This document shows, piece after piece, positions 23,229-35,428 of a DNA stretch of 64,000 bases. Within the stretch, counting starts at the first letter, position 1, and each line of letters starts with the position of its first letter. The notes below the pieces were generated by a model that saw nothing but the letters and a program-made list of their open reading frames with translations, did not search any database and was not told where the DNA came from. The stretch is from Campanula takesimana (Eukaryota > Streptophyta > Magnoliopsida > Asterales > Campanulaceae), in contig JAOWBW010000180.1 in assembly GCA_026119855.1 (NCBI GenBank), forward strand, positions 1 through 64,000, given 5' to 3'. The translations under genes were made by a program, and so were the position numbers.

Positions 23229-23328
23229 GCTATATCTTAATGTGGTATAGACATTCGCTTACTTTGCTATATCTTAATGTGGTATAGACATTCGCTTACT
23301 TCGCTGTATCTCAATGTGGTATAGACGG
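23229..23328 (+). repeat. 37-bp tandem repeat, three units
   Basis: Units starting GCTATATCTTAATGTGGTAT at 23229, 23266 and 23303 (the last diverged). Lies about 1.4 kb into the LTR, the same offset at which the chromovirus LTR has a different 41-bp tandem. Confidence 0.85.
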
Positions 23329-24015
23329 ACTAAGTAGGTTAATCTAGTTGAAATGAAAAAGAACTAGACTTTGGTACTGCTTAAATGAAGTAGTTGGTTA
23401 TCATGATAAATCTTACCTAAATGCCCTGATCAGGCATTGCACCTGAAATGGTGACGATATCTTGGAATTGACGGACTTGAAAGTAAATGCCACCCTTCTT
23501 TTGAAAAAATGTTATTGTTAACTGTTTGAATCTTAGCGGTTAACTCGATATTTAATGAAAGCTCATCCTTGAAAATACTATTATTGTTTCGTTCTTCCGG
23601 TCATCTCTCCTTAGAACCCGGAGAGATCCCGTATGAACTTACAGAGCATTGTTCGCTCACCCCTTCCATAATATTTGTTCTCCAGGATATAAATAGGAGG
23701 AGGTCTCGAGGGACAAAAGAGGAGTTGTTAAGGTGATAATGAAGACCCTTGACGATGAAGATTTGAAGGAAATCTTTTAGTAGTAGTTAGAAAGAACTAT
23801 TTATGAATGTTTATTTAAATGATGGTTATAATTAGCCGTTGGAGTTTTGAAAGACAATTAATTCGCTTCCGTTATTTATTTCGAATAGTGGTTAGAGATA
23901 CTAGCCGTTGATGTTTGAATTATGGTTTAAGACCGTTGTTTTCCCGCATTTGGGGACGGATTTTATTAAAGGATATTATATTATATTACTCCGAACTTCG
24001 GGGTGTTACATTAAC

Positions 24016-24649
24016 GTTCATAAAATAACGTCAATTTTTTGTGGAAAAAAAATAGTTTTCCCCAAAACATTGTATTCCGGGACAATCCGCAAAATTTTAC
24101 GAGTTAAAAGTCAATTTTGCAGTTAAAATATTCCATCCGTCCCATAATAATAATGCTCCCATTTTCTTAGTTGTCAATTTGAATGTATTCTAAATAATAA
24201 TTTTATTTTAATTTAGCCAAAATCTTGGGTAAAACGTGTTTTTCCTATGACTCAGGGAAAACGTGTTTCGGTGGCATTTTTGTAAATATATAGAACTTCT
24301 TTAAAAAACGGACGGTGACATTTTTGTAAATAATCGAAATTTCTCGAACGGTTCTGGATATCAATATAAAGCCTTCTGGATATGAGATTGATAGCCAGAA
24401 CCTTTGAAAGTGATATCCAGAAGGGTTCTGAATATGAATATAAAGCCTTCTGTATGTAATTTCTGAAGCACATTTGAAGAAGGTCATGACCAACAAACCT
24501 TCTGGATATCAACATCAAATTATTCTGAATATATATATATATATATATATATAAAATCATCTGGATATGAGTTTCAAGCACATTTTAAAAAAGTTTTGGC
24601 CAAGAAAAATTCTTGATATTAACTTCAAAAGGTTCTGGACATTAATAAT
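24016..24649. repeat. Intergenic DNA with degenerate TTCTGGATAT repeats
   Basis: No gene. From 24345 the phrases CCTTCTGGATAT, GGTTCTGGATAT and GATATCCAGAA recur in both orientations. A segment at 24462-24520 (GGTCATGACCAACAAACCTT) resembles 27805-27860, on the far side of the CACTA-like terminus. A partial Stowaway-like end lies at 24130-24150. Confidence 0.5.
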
Positions 24650-25235
24650 CACTACAAGGACTCTACAATATAGAGACGGAAAAATAGAGACATATAGTGT
24701 CTGTAGCTAATTGGCTACAAATTAGAGACAGACCAGAAAATTAGAGACATATAAGTTTTGTCTCTAAAATTGTGACAAAATAGAGACAGAAGTCGAATCT
24801 GTAGCATAATATAGAGACAGAAAGTCGATCTGTAGCTAAGTTAGAGACAGATGTTAAAATTGTAGCTAAATTAGAGACAGAAGTTGAACTCGTTGCTAAA
24901 TTAGAGACAGATGTTGAATTTGTAGCTAAATTTAGCGACATATATTGAACCTGTAGCTAAAATTAGAGACAAGAGTTGAACTCGTAGCAAAATTAGAGAC
25001 AAATGTTGAATTTGTAGCTACTTTTAGAGACAATTTTTGATTCCGTAGCAAATTTAGAGTCAAATTTGAATCTGTAGCTAAATTTAGAGACAAATTTTGA
25101 ATCTGTAGCTAAATTTAGAGACATATTCAAAATCTGTAGCTAAATTTAGAGACAGATGTTGAATCTGTAGCTAAATTCAGAGACAGATGTTGAATCTGTA
25201 GCTAAATCGAGAGACAAATATTAAATTCTAACTAA
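24650..25235 (+). mobile_element. CACTA-type transposon terminus with subterminal repeats
   Basis: CACTACAAGGA at 24650 matches the CACTA terminal inverted repeat. It is followed by about eighteen units of roughly 30 bp built on TTAGAGACAGATGTTGAA and TCTGTAGCTAAA, typical of CACTA subterminal transposase-binding arrays. I find no matching opposite end in the window and no transposase, so this is a truncated or one-ended remnant. Confidence 0.7.
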
Positions 25236-25249
25236 ATTAAGTATTTAGG

Positions 25250-25368
25250 GTATTCATAGGGTTTAGAGTGTTGTTTAGAATTAATGGTATAAGGCATATA
25301 ATAGTTGGTTTTTAGTTTTAGGTATTTTTTCTAATTTCTAATTTATATTTATAATTATAATTATAATT

Positions 25369-25454
<86 letters not shown>

Positions 25455-26241
25455 GCAGTAGTAGTAGTAGTAACATATATACTTTAAAAAGGGTTATGGA
25501 TTTAGGATATTAGGTATATGTTAATTGGTTTATGGTTTGGATTGAGTGGAGTTTAGGGGTTGGGTATATATATTAATAAGCATTATTAATATTTTTTTAA
25601 AACAAAGTTAAATTATTATATTTTTAAGTATTTGCTTCTAATTTATTACAATTAATCTAATGTTGAACATGTATTATTCAATTATTAAGATAGGTATATT
25701 AGTTTAGGGGTTAGAGTGGGTTTATGGGTTGGGTATATGGGTTTAGGGTTTAGTCTTTGTTGGATGGTAATATGGTCTAAAGTGTTTTTATCCTTCTTTT
25801 GAGTCTACCGGGAAGAGACTTTTGATGGCCTTGCCTCCGGTTATTGGGGCGGTTTCAGGCTTTATTTTTGTGTTGTTTCCAAATGCTCGACATTGGGTCG
25901 GATACCCTCATAGTACTACTACTACTGCTACTAGTACAACTCCGGAGAGTTACGCTCACAAGTCTGGCAATGAAAAAATTACTGAAGAGAGAATTCAAGA
26001 TTTGGGCAAATCGAATGATAATTTATTTTGTGAAGTAATATGGTGATATATATCGTCATTTGGGCAAGATTTGTTGATTTCCTTGAATGGATATTCATTT
26101 TGAGACGGAAATAGAACATTAGTAGTACACGTATCAACTATGGTAATGCACTTATGAATGATAATTTTTTACAAAGATGATTGTCGCTATCACCCTTTCT
26201 TACTACATTAGATGATAATAATTTAATGACAAAAACTTCTA
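25250..26241. other. Intergenic DNA, no gene supported
   Basis: AT-rich, with GGTTTAGGG-like stretches. An open frame at 25822-26046 (74 codons) has no recognisable motif and is not called a gene. It could be the interior of the truncated CACTA element. Confidence 0.5.
25372..25471. repeat. AAT repeat running into an ATT repeat, then AGT repeat
   Basis: About 12 AAT units are followed directly by about 15 ATT units, so the tract is its own inverted repeat and can form a long hairpin. A short AGT repeat follows. Confidence 0.95.
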
Positions 26242-26859
26242 TGCGACCGTCTCACGCCGTGAGACGGGTGCCCCCCCTCCTTTTTCTCAAAATCCAATCC
26301 ACGGGTTTCTTAAAAAAAAAGAAGAAGCTATATCTTGAGATTTTGAAGTCGATTTTTATTTTTAAAAAATACTGTTGTGTTCGTCTCGACGAGACGAATA
26401 AAACTACATAGGTCATTATATGGTTTATTTTTTTTAAAAAAAAAATTTTTTTTAACATACAAAACAAGTGAGTTGCTCGTCATAATAAAATGTAACACTT
26501 TCTTATGAAGAAAGTAACAGTTTGGTCTTAAAAAAGTAACACTTTATTTGTAAGATGTAACATCAATTTCGCAAAATAATATAAATAATTTTTGTGACTA
26601 GAAAATGTAACACTTTCTTATGAAGAAAGTAACAGTTTGGTTTTAAAAAAGTAACACTTTATTGTAAGATGTAACATCAATTTCGCAAAATAATATAAAT
26701 AGTAATTTTTTTCTGAAAAAAAGTGTTACATTCCTCATAAAAAGTGTTACTTTTTGCTGGCAAACAAAAAATGGCAGAGAAAAAAATGAAAAAATGAAAA
26801 ATAAAATAAAAAAATTGAAAAGGCTGGCTGGCGCCGTCGCACAGCGTGCAGCGGTCGCA
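26242..26859. mobile_element. Candidate TIR element with GC-rich ends
   Basis: TGCGACCGTCTCACGCCGTG on the left and, as reverse complement, TGCGACCGCTGCACGCTGTG on the right align over about 30 bp with several mismatches. The interior is AT-rich and holds a 115-bp tandem duplication (26491-26703, TGTAACACTTTCTTATGAAG...). No clear target duplication was found, so the family is open (Mutator-like by appearance). Confidence 0.5.
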
Positions 26860-28197
26860 CTCCTCCTCTAATTTAATTCAATCACTAATATTGGACTTTA
26901 ATCTACCTTCGACCAATCGAAGTTCAAGAAGATTACCCTCTAAACAAGTTTTCTATTTAATTAAGACAGATAAATATGTGTCTCTATATAGCTTCTCTTT
27001 TACAAGTTAGAGGCCAAAGTTACATTCCATAAATTATACAACAGTGACAGTAATACTCCATCTTAAGTAAAAGTTATTATGGCATATTAATTGGATAACT
27101 AATATAAAAATGCAAGTTAATCTAGGTGGGAAAACTACTTGCAAGTTTCCAAAGTTTTGAATGCATGTGTGGTTCCATACTTAATAATTATAATCTACAT
27201 AAGACCGGCATGGTTAAACAAGGCGATCATTTGTAAAAAAAAATAAAAAAAATTGTATTGTATATATTAAGGCTCGATTTTCATTGTTGAGCCCCTACCA
27301 ATCAGCTTAAGTTTTTGAATCGGTTATTTGACAGTATAATTGTTGCAAGACTAATTTGATGATGTCTTATTAGAAAACAAGTTCAGTTCAAGTCTTTGAT
27401 ATTGTTTAAAGGTCCTTAATTAACATGGTTAGTTAAAGTCTTCAAGATCATTGATTAGAAAGCTAAGGAAGATCACAAAAACTGTTAATTTGGCACCTTA
27501 AATTAGGCCGTCCAATTCATATTTTTGCTACCTTAGGAATGGAATAAAAGAACTTCGCTGATCGTTAACATTTACTCGAAATTGCTGGTAATGGCTCCAT
27601 ATGATCAATTTGCGTCGTTTTCCATGTTTATGTTTGGAAGAAATTAAATCAATGGAGTCCAAATCTAGCCATGAACAAAATGTATGGATCAGGGCAACTC
27701 AATATACTTAGACTCATTAGGTTGAAATTTCGATTAATACTTGATATTAAATCAATTTGCGTCGTTTTCCATGTTCATATGTTTGGATATAATTTTAATG
27801 ATATTTGAACAAAGTCATGACCAATAAATCTTCTGGGTATGAAGCTTAAGTGGTTCTGTATAGAAATAATAAAAGTTATGGATAGTGTTTTTTTATTGTA
27901 CAAGTGAGAAAAAAAAAAGATTTTCTTTAGTTAAAGTGAGAGTATTTTTTAGTGTCAGCTCTAGTGTTTTTGATAGCAAGTTGTAGTTTTTTTTATAGCC
28001 AAAGAGCATATTGAAAGAACCTTTAAATTGTCGTTTGAAGTTTTTTCCAGCAACATCGCGCCGTTTTTGTGAAACACGACGGGAGACCAACCCTTTAATT
28101 TATTATCATAATGAATATTTAGGATTTATTATTGATACACTGTTATAAAATTAATGTTACCCGTAACAGCCCACTTGAGCAATTAGCCATTATCACA
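26860..28197. other. Intergenic DNA, no gene supported
   Basis: AT-rich, no coding similarity. A roughly 30-bp phrase (CAATTTGCGTCGTTTTCCAT) occurs at 27606 and 27752. The short minus frame 27893-28090 has no recognisable domain. Confidence 0.5.
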
Positions 28198-28584
28198 TTG
28201 AATCCATAGTTAAAGATGAAGGGAGAAATGAAGAAGAAGATGTAGGAAGATGGTCTTCTAAATGATGAATGCCCTTTAGTTTCTCAAGTTCTTCTAGATA
28301 ATAATGAAGAGAGTATTTAGAGAGAAAGTAAAGAATGTAGTGTCTAAAAGGGTTGATGGTAAGCCCTTTATATACTAGACAAAGAGGCACTTCATTTAGG
28401 GACCACACCTATTCAATCCAAATCAATGTTGATTTACCATTTTGCCCATCATAAATAGATAAATTACATTTCAGGGATTCTACACATTGACTATTTTTTA
28501 CTATATTTTATATTAATATCATAGACATGATTTTATTTATGGAAGTGCTAAATAACTTGTGTTGCAAGCCATAATGATCTAACA
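28198..28584 (-). repeat. 3' LTR of the old copia element, truncated
   Basis: Matches the last 387 bp of the LTR at 55442-55828 with no length change. The outer 90 bp are replaced by unrelated sequence left of 28198, so the LTR end and target duplication are lost. The polypurine tract AAAGTGGGAGAT (minus strand) sits at 28585-28596. Confidence 0.85.
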
Positions 28585-28944
28585 ATCTCCCACTTTGGTT
28601 GCAAAACAAATTTCTTCCTTTAAATCATGGATATAACATAAATGACAACCCTTATGTGCACTTTGTTGTCATCTACAACAATCTCGTCCATTAGCCATAT
28701 AAATATAGGACTAAAGGGGCGGTCGTTGTAATTGATTCGCAACTAAACCCACTATAATCACATATACCAATCCAACTAAATGACATAGATCAAAAGTATA
28801 GATGTGTAACATGGAACTTAATGAATATATACATATTCTTCCAACTAGTCCAACTTTAACCAAATGAAATCAAACTTTAATAATAATAGAGCAATAAAAT
28901 GAAGGAAACAACATAAACTCCCACTATATTAAATGTTATCAAAA

Positions 28945-29632
28945 GTTGTTACACCCATATGAGCAACATGCTCGTGAAACACTAAAGGTGATAACGGCTT
29001 AGTAAACGGATCCGCTAACATAGAGTTTGTACCAATAAGTTGTATTTATATTTGTTCCTTTTGTACCCTCTCTCTTACAACAAGAAATTTAATGTCTATA
29101 TGCTTAGACTTTGACGAACTCTTGTTATTATTAGAGTACAAAACCGCTGCCCTATTGTCACAATATAACTTAATAGGTCTTTCGACACTATCGACAATAC
29201 GCAGTCCCTCAATGAATTTACGCAGCCATATAGCTTGATTGGATGCTTCGAAACAAGCAACAAACTCGGCTTCCATGGTAGAGGAAGTAACGAGTGTCTG
29301 CTTGGCACTTCTCCAAGAAACTGCTCCACCGGCCAATGTGAAGACATAACCAGACGTTGATTTACGGCTGTCTTGGCATCCAGCAAAGTCGGAATCGGAA
29401 TACCCAATGATCTCAAGATGATCCGACTTTGAATATGTAAGCATGTAGTCCTTGGTGTTTTGTAAATACCGCATCACTCTTTTGGCTGCAACCCAATGTT
29501 CTCTCCCTGGATTGCTTTGGTATCGACCAAGCATCCCAATAATAAACATAAGACTTACGCATACATTAAGCTTCTTTACTGCTGATATATAAGGGATATT
29601 TTCAATATACTTGGATTCAAAATTACTTTTAG
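28945..29632 (-). pseudogene. Copia RNase H and pol C-terminus
   Basis: The minus strand encodes a copia RNase H: GYSDSDFAGCQDSRKSTSGY, SSTMEAEFVACFEASNQAIW, LYCDNRAAVLYSNN and KHIDIKFLVVRERVQ. After a frame break the pol tail reads IGTNSMLADPFTKPLSPLVF. The N-terminal side is cut by the solo LTR at 29633; RT continues at 33364. Confidence 0.88.
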
Positions 29633-32600
29633 TGTAACGCCCATCCTTAATCTCGTTAAATATTTGACTTATTTGTTAAATTCTTGACTTGCTTGTTAGA
29701 TATTTAACGTGCTTGCTTAAATTCTTGAACTTGCATATTATGTGCTAGTTTTACTTGAATTAAATTTTTAACTGTTTTAGATTATTAAGGTGGTTAAATG
29801 TCTAGTTTTGACTTTAGGGTCATTTGTGAAATTTTGACCTTAGGGGCCTTTATGTAAAAAGTGAAACTTGAGGGGCCTAGTTGCAATTTTCGAAACTTGT
29901 TTAGTATAAAGGGTGGGTTGCCTTCTCAGAGAAATGATTCTTCTCCATTTCTCTCGATCATTCTCGGTATCGTAAAAGAAAAGTTAGGGTTTACCCTATT
30001 CTCGATTCCTCGCGATTAATTATCCCTCTGTTCGTGATTCCGGTCCCGGATAAATATTCGTGGCGTTGAATAGAGTGTTTCCGACCGATCAGAAATTAAT
30101 TTGGGTCAACTTGATTTCGAACTAGGTAAGTTATTGACTCCCCCTTACTTGTAATAACATGCATATATGTTATTCCCGCTACTTGTTCTTGTTAAAATTG
30201 TGTTTTGAGCAATTTTTGTGATACTTGTTAAATTGGAACGAAGGGAGTATTTCTTGGTACAGAGAGATGCTAAATGCTAAATGGGTTTGCAAGTTAATAA
30301 GAAAATTATACTCCTATTCGTGAGATGGTAAAATAGTAAGTTGATTTAAATATTATTAGAAAAATTGTATCATTATTTGTGGTACGGGAAAATGAATGGA
30401 AGTATCCCTAAATGGGTATATAAGTATATTATAAAATTGTACTTATACTTTTGGGGACGGTGAAATATTAAATTGGAATAAAAGGAATTTATCCTATTAT
30501 TTATGAGACGGTAAAAGAAATGAATTGAGCTTGAAATAGTGTCTTGGGTATTGCCTAAGGGTTAGTAAAAGTATACTCCTACGCTTGGGACGGAGAATTT
30601 GTAAGTATAAAAGTCTCTGTTAAAATAAGAGAGTATAATTGAAATAAGTGATTTAAGCTTATTATATGTCCTGGGTAATGTTAAATTGTGAGTAAAAGTT
30701 ACTCCTATGTTTGGGACGGAGAACCTTAGGCCTGAAAAGGAAATTGGTGTTTGCTGAAAATTGTACCAGGCGCCCGCTTGGTGGTCCTCCAGGCGCCCGC
30801 CCTTTTCAACAGAAGTTTTGGGTTTCAAAAGTGCTTCAATGAGTGCCCGCCCGGTCCTCCTTGAGCGCCCGCCCGGTCCCCTGTTTCAACCAAAGTGTTT
30901 TAAATCTAAATTAAATTGAAAGCTTATCCCTTGTTAAGGCATATAGCCTTAAGATAAGATGTCCTAGCAAGTGTTGTGATACCTTAGGGGTATCAGAAGT
31001 GAGTCTTGAACATGATTACTCATTAAATTAAAATGAGAACTTGAGTATAAAAGGAAGAACTCTTTTGTATGTCTTGAAAGTGCTATGAACAAGCACTTAT
31101 GTGTTATGCTTGTTTTGGAACAATGTTTGTGCACCTTGAGAGCACCAAATTAGTGTCTTGATCTTGAATGTCCTAAGAAAAGGATTTGAAAATAATTCGT
31201 AAAAGATGTATAATTCATCTTCCTAGCTTGAACTTGAAGTATAAGATAATTAACTCTTGTACATGTTTAACCATCCAAAGAAATGGATTGAAAACTTGGA
31301 TATAAGATGATAAAATCTTGTATATGTCTTGAATGTCTTGAATGTCTTGAATGTCCTGAATGTCTTGAATGTCTTAAGTTGAGACAGTAACTTGAAGTAT
31401 AAGACAATAAAATCTTGTACATGACTTGAACATCCAAATAATTGGATTAAGACTTGAATATAAGATTATAAAATCTTGTACGTGCCTTGACACCAATATA
31501 TGTGTATGGTAATAAACTTGAAAGATCCTTGATGTGTATATGCAAATATTGCATATAGTTACTTGATAAATGTGGCTTCTTGATTACTTGATACATGGTA
31601 TGAATAACCAAAAGAGCAGGGATATGGAACTAGATAGAGAATGATTAACTCTACTACACATTTGAATTTGATACGTGTATATTGGAAGTGCTATGAATAA
31701 GCACTAAAGTGCTAGTGATTGGTTTTAATCGTGTATATACTCAATGAAGTATATAAAGAATAAAGAAGATATATTGTCTTGAAATGGGTTCCTAAAGAAA
31801 ATAGGGACTAGTGTAATATGAAGATAATTCATATAATCGTGAATACTATGATTTAAGTTAATAAGAATAACTATAGAACACAATATATGTTGGAAAATGT
31901 ATTCGATTTCTAACGATACATATACGTGAGATATGACTGTGACTAGGTATGATGTGACCTATTCTTCTACGTAATTAGAGTCTAAGGTATTGGGCTCTAT
32001 TTGATAGTAAGGGTATCGTGATAGACACTTTAATGTGTTAAATGTGATATGAATATGTACATGCGAACTTGGCACGTGGCAAAGTGATATAGAATGATAT
32101 AGCCTACTACTTGTTTGAGGTCTGTTATTAATAGACTCTAACTTGGATTGACGGTGTTATATGGACACTCTACGTGCCATTGTTAGATTGATTTATCTTC
32201 GCAATGATTGCGTACGTGTACTTATATTCTCGTGAGCACATGATACATGATTACATGGTGCATATTCTCGTGAGCACATGATACATGATTACATGGTGCA
32301 TAAAGACTGGTCCACTAATATGGGACTTAGTTCTATTCTCGTAGTTCAAGTAAACATCTACTTGTGCATTCTTGTGTGAGTCCAGATGGCTTATTTGGTT
32401 CAGAGGGGTGTATAGGTTCACGCTTATTGCGAGGGCTGGGGCATAAGTAATAATCGTGGGTCTATGCATTCGGTCTGTTTTTCCCTTACTACTGGCCATA
32501 GTAAGGGCTTAGCATCCTATATTGGAGCAATACGCCTGATATATGTTGAATGCTAATCTCGTGAACACCTCGTGAATCTTGTTCTTGTGAATAACACTGG

Positions 32601-33358
32601 TTACCGGGTCTTCTTATATACTGCATAGCAGTCTCTTGATCTTGATCGTGGTTGTCATCAGCTATACAAGCATCGACAACAATGGTATTCTTGGGAGGAA
32701 TAAGGAAGGATTCAGGTAATGATACGTGATAGGCCTATGTGCATCTTGGTGAGTTGGTCTAGCCTCTCACACTACTTGACTACTTGTTACCTGATCATAT
32801 CTTGAGCTTGATTACTTGTTGAATTGGCTTAGCCTCTCCTATACTTGTTACTTGATGATACTTGATATATGATTTCTTGAGTATCTACTTAAATTTCATG
32901 ATAAAATGTCATGTAGTTGCATGTTAATAGCTTACTGAGATTTATCTCACCCTTTATTTGTTCCCCCCCTAGGAAAGCAGGGGATAGTACGCAGTGAGGC
33001 TCGACATAGCTGGGAACGTACTCCGCAGGATGTTCTTGTTTGAGACTAGTGTCCTTTTATACTTTGGTAAAGACGATCTTGTATGAGTTGTTAAACTCAG
33101 GGCTTATTGGGGTAGACTTGTGTAGTACTTGTTGTCTCTAGACATGTCTTCCGCTGTATGTAACCATGTTTGGTTTTAATTTTCTTGGTCTAGAACTCGT
33201 TGTGAGCTATCTTAGCTCCTTACTCTTGAGTATATATATCATGTCAGTTTGTTTCTAACAGGTATTGTTCCTGTTTCCCGTTAGTTTTTCATTCCTTGTT
33301 AGTTACGCGCACCAGGTTCGAGGTTCTATTAGGGGATCCCGGGACTTGGGGCGTGTCA
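29633..33358 (+). mobile_element. Solo LTR, 3.7 kb, Ty3/gypsy-type
   Basis: TGTAACGCCC at the left, GGGGCGTGTCA at the right, flanked by TTTAG on both sides (29628-29632, 33359-33363). It splits the copia pol, whose motifs resume on both sides. Unusually long for an LTR. No ORF of note. Contains paired GCGCCCGCC cassettes at 30766-30880, a 10-bp CTTGAATGT-type tandem at 31325-31385 and a 37-bp direct duplication at 32226-32300. A TATA-like GTATAAAAGG lies at about 31036. Confidence 0.85.
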
Positions 33359-33363
33359 TTTAG

Positions 33364-33881
33364 GACACTGTTTGAGACTTTTAAACTTGTCTCCTTTAAA
33401 ATTAGGGGTGTCAAGTGGTTTACAGTTTTGCATGCTAAACCTTTTGTAATACCTTTTCCATACAGGTCTTTTGTGGTAATCCTAAAACACCTCATGAGCG
33501 ATCATGGTAAATTTGGATTCTTAATACAAAGATGCCTTACCAAGATCTTTCATTTCAAACAAGAAATTTCTTAGTTTCCTTAAGAAGGTTCATATCATTA
33601 CTAGCAAGCAAAATATCATTCACATATAAGACCAAAATTATAAATTTACTCCCACTGAACTTATGGTATACACAATCTTAACCAAGATTCGTTTCAAAAC
33701 TAAATGAAAGAATAACTTGATTAAGTACCATTGACGAGAAGCTTGCTTGAGCCCACAAATGGATTTCTTAAGTTTACAAACTAATTGATTAGTTTGCTCC
33801 AAATCAGCCATAGATTCCTCAATGTCTCCATTAAGGAAAGTTGACTTTACATCCATTTGATGAAACTCAAGATCATAATAT
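33364..33881 (-). pseudogene. Copia reverse transcriptase, middle part
   Basis: Reads MDVKSTFLNGDIEES and VCKLKKSICGLKQASRQW, hallmarks of the copia RT, followed by frame breaks. At 33881 it is interrupted by the next insertion; the preceding residues continue at 42160. Confidence 0.85.
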
Positions 33882-35428
33882 TGTTGGGTTTCGTAGTAAC
33901 ATGCGCAGCGGAATTAAGCATTTAAAATTTTGAAACCCAAAGCCCATAGATCCGTTCGTATGATTAAATCAAATACAATAACATGAATATAGGATAAAAC
34001 TAACCCTTTATGGCTATTAAATCTTCCTTGGTCTTTGGTGGAGAAACTTGAAATCTTGATAACGAACAAAGCAAGAATCACGAACTATGAAGATGATAAG
34101 TTTCACCCTCTAGCGGTATCCACACCACGAACGAATATTAAGAACACTTGATCTTGGTTGCTAGACCAAATTATGAAACACGCTTTCACAATTGTAAAAA
34201 CTATATGGAATTATGAATATTCTTGTTCTTCACTTTTGGGATCTTAGAACAAGAAAATAACTTCCCATAACCCTTTGGAGGCACTCATAATCATGTGCTT
34301 AATGACTGCTGAAAGGATCCTTAAATAGGTCCTAATCCTTAACCCTTAAGGACTTAGGAAACCTAAATCCCGTCACCAAATTAGGCAACAAGGAATTCTG
34401 GCCGACTTGACTGGCACGGTCGTGCCCTACAATCTGGAACGGTCGTGCCATCTAGTCCGCGCGAATTCCCCAGCCGCCCATTTTCGGCACGGTCGTGCTT
34501 GGTAATTTGGCACGGTCGTGCCAATCATGTCGACAGGTTTGCCTTGGTTTGGATTTATGGCACGACCGTGCCATTTTAAGGCGCACGACCGTGCCAGAGC
34601 CAAACACTGATATTTTTCCATAATTCCCATTTAGTCCTTTACGATTCGTTCTATTTGTGTGTGACCCTCTAGGATTACACTAAATTGGCAATGGGTTCAA
34701 ACATGAAACCATAAGATATGATTAGGTTCTAGCAAACCGCCATACCTACCCAAATAGTATAACTAGATACAAGTTCGTATTCCTTTTAGAGCATGTCATA
34801 ATCCCTTTGTCTCCGATGTCATTGAACACAAGTCATGGTCAACAAGTCAACTTGTATTGTTCAATACTTTCTCGATTCCGAATATGTTGATAATCCAAAT
34901 GACATTGATCCAATCAATCCATTTGGGTTTGGCCAAACATTTCACCAACATCATTCCTTCGAGGGGCCCAAGCTTGACATCTCTCCGAAGAGGGACAAAT
35001 CCATTTGGCTTATTATTCTTCCCTACGTGAATCCAATCATGCCAATCATACCCTTTATAACTACCGTGTTAAGGCAGCGTTTGAATATGTCAAACATAAT
35101 GTTCATCAAGTGGAAGACTATAATAACTTCATGTCTAAGGATTCAAATGACATAACTAATATGAGATTTATATATGACATCGACCATGACATAAATCTCA
35201 TACCGCGGGTCATGTCCAGTACCTTGTTCCAAACAAGTACCCATAAATCTAACATGATCATCCCATGATCATTTAGCCTTTATACTAGTGCTTAACAAGC
35301 TCTAGGGACAGAGATTATTATAAGCAAACATGAGCAACAATAATAATCTTATTATCTCTTTATCATCATGAATAAAATGATAACTTATACAACGTTTAAC
35401 AACCGTGCCTAGGGCACCAACACCAACA
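33882..35428 (-). repeat. 3' LTR of the minus copia element
   Basis: Contains six GGCACGGTCGTGCC-type palindromes in three pairs at 34413-34595. Small ORFs here are duplicated in the other LTR and are not genes. Confidence 0.9.

Larger units (their letters stand above)
21826..24010 (+). mobile_element. Solo LTR, Ty3/gypsy chromovirus-type, 2185 bp
   Basis: Begins TGTAACAACC and ends CGGGGTGTTACA, flanked by TTAAC on both sides (21821-21825 and 24011-24015). Ends and layout resemble the reverse complement of the LTR at 13457-15584, including GT-rich microsatellites and a tandem repeat at about the same offset, so it is a related family. No interior or second LTR is present: a solo LTR left by recombination. 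Its proximity to the cyclase promoter may matter for expression. Confidence 0.88.

Noticed and set aside
25822..26046. 74-codon frame as a small gene
   Set aside because: No recognisable domain, no clear promoter, and it sits downstream of a truncated CACTA end in repeat-rich DNA.
34835..35268. Open frames of 87-106 codons, repeated at 41561-41994 and partly on the other strand at 52487
   Set aside because: They lie within related copia LTRs (including the solo LTR in reverse) and reflect LTR similarity, not a gene.
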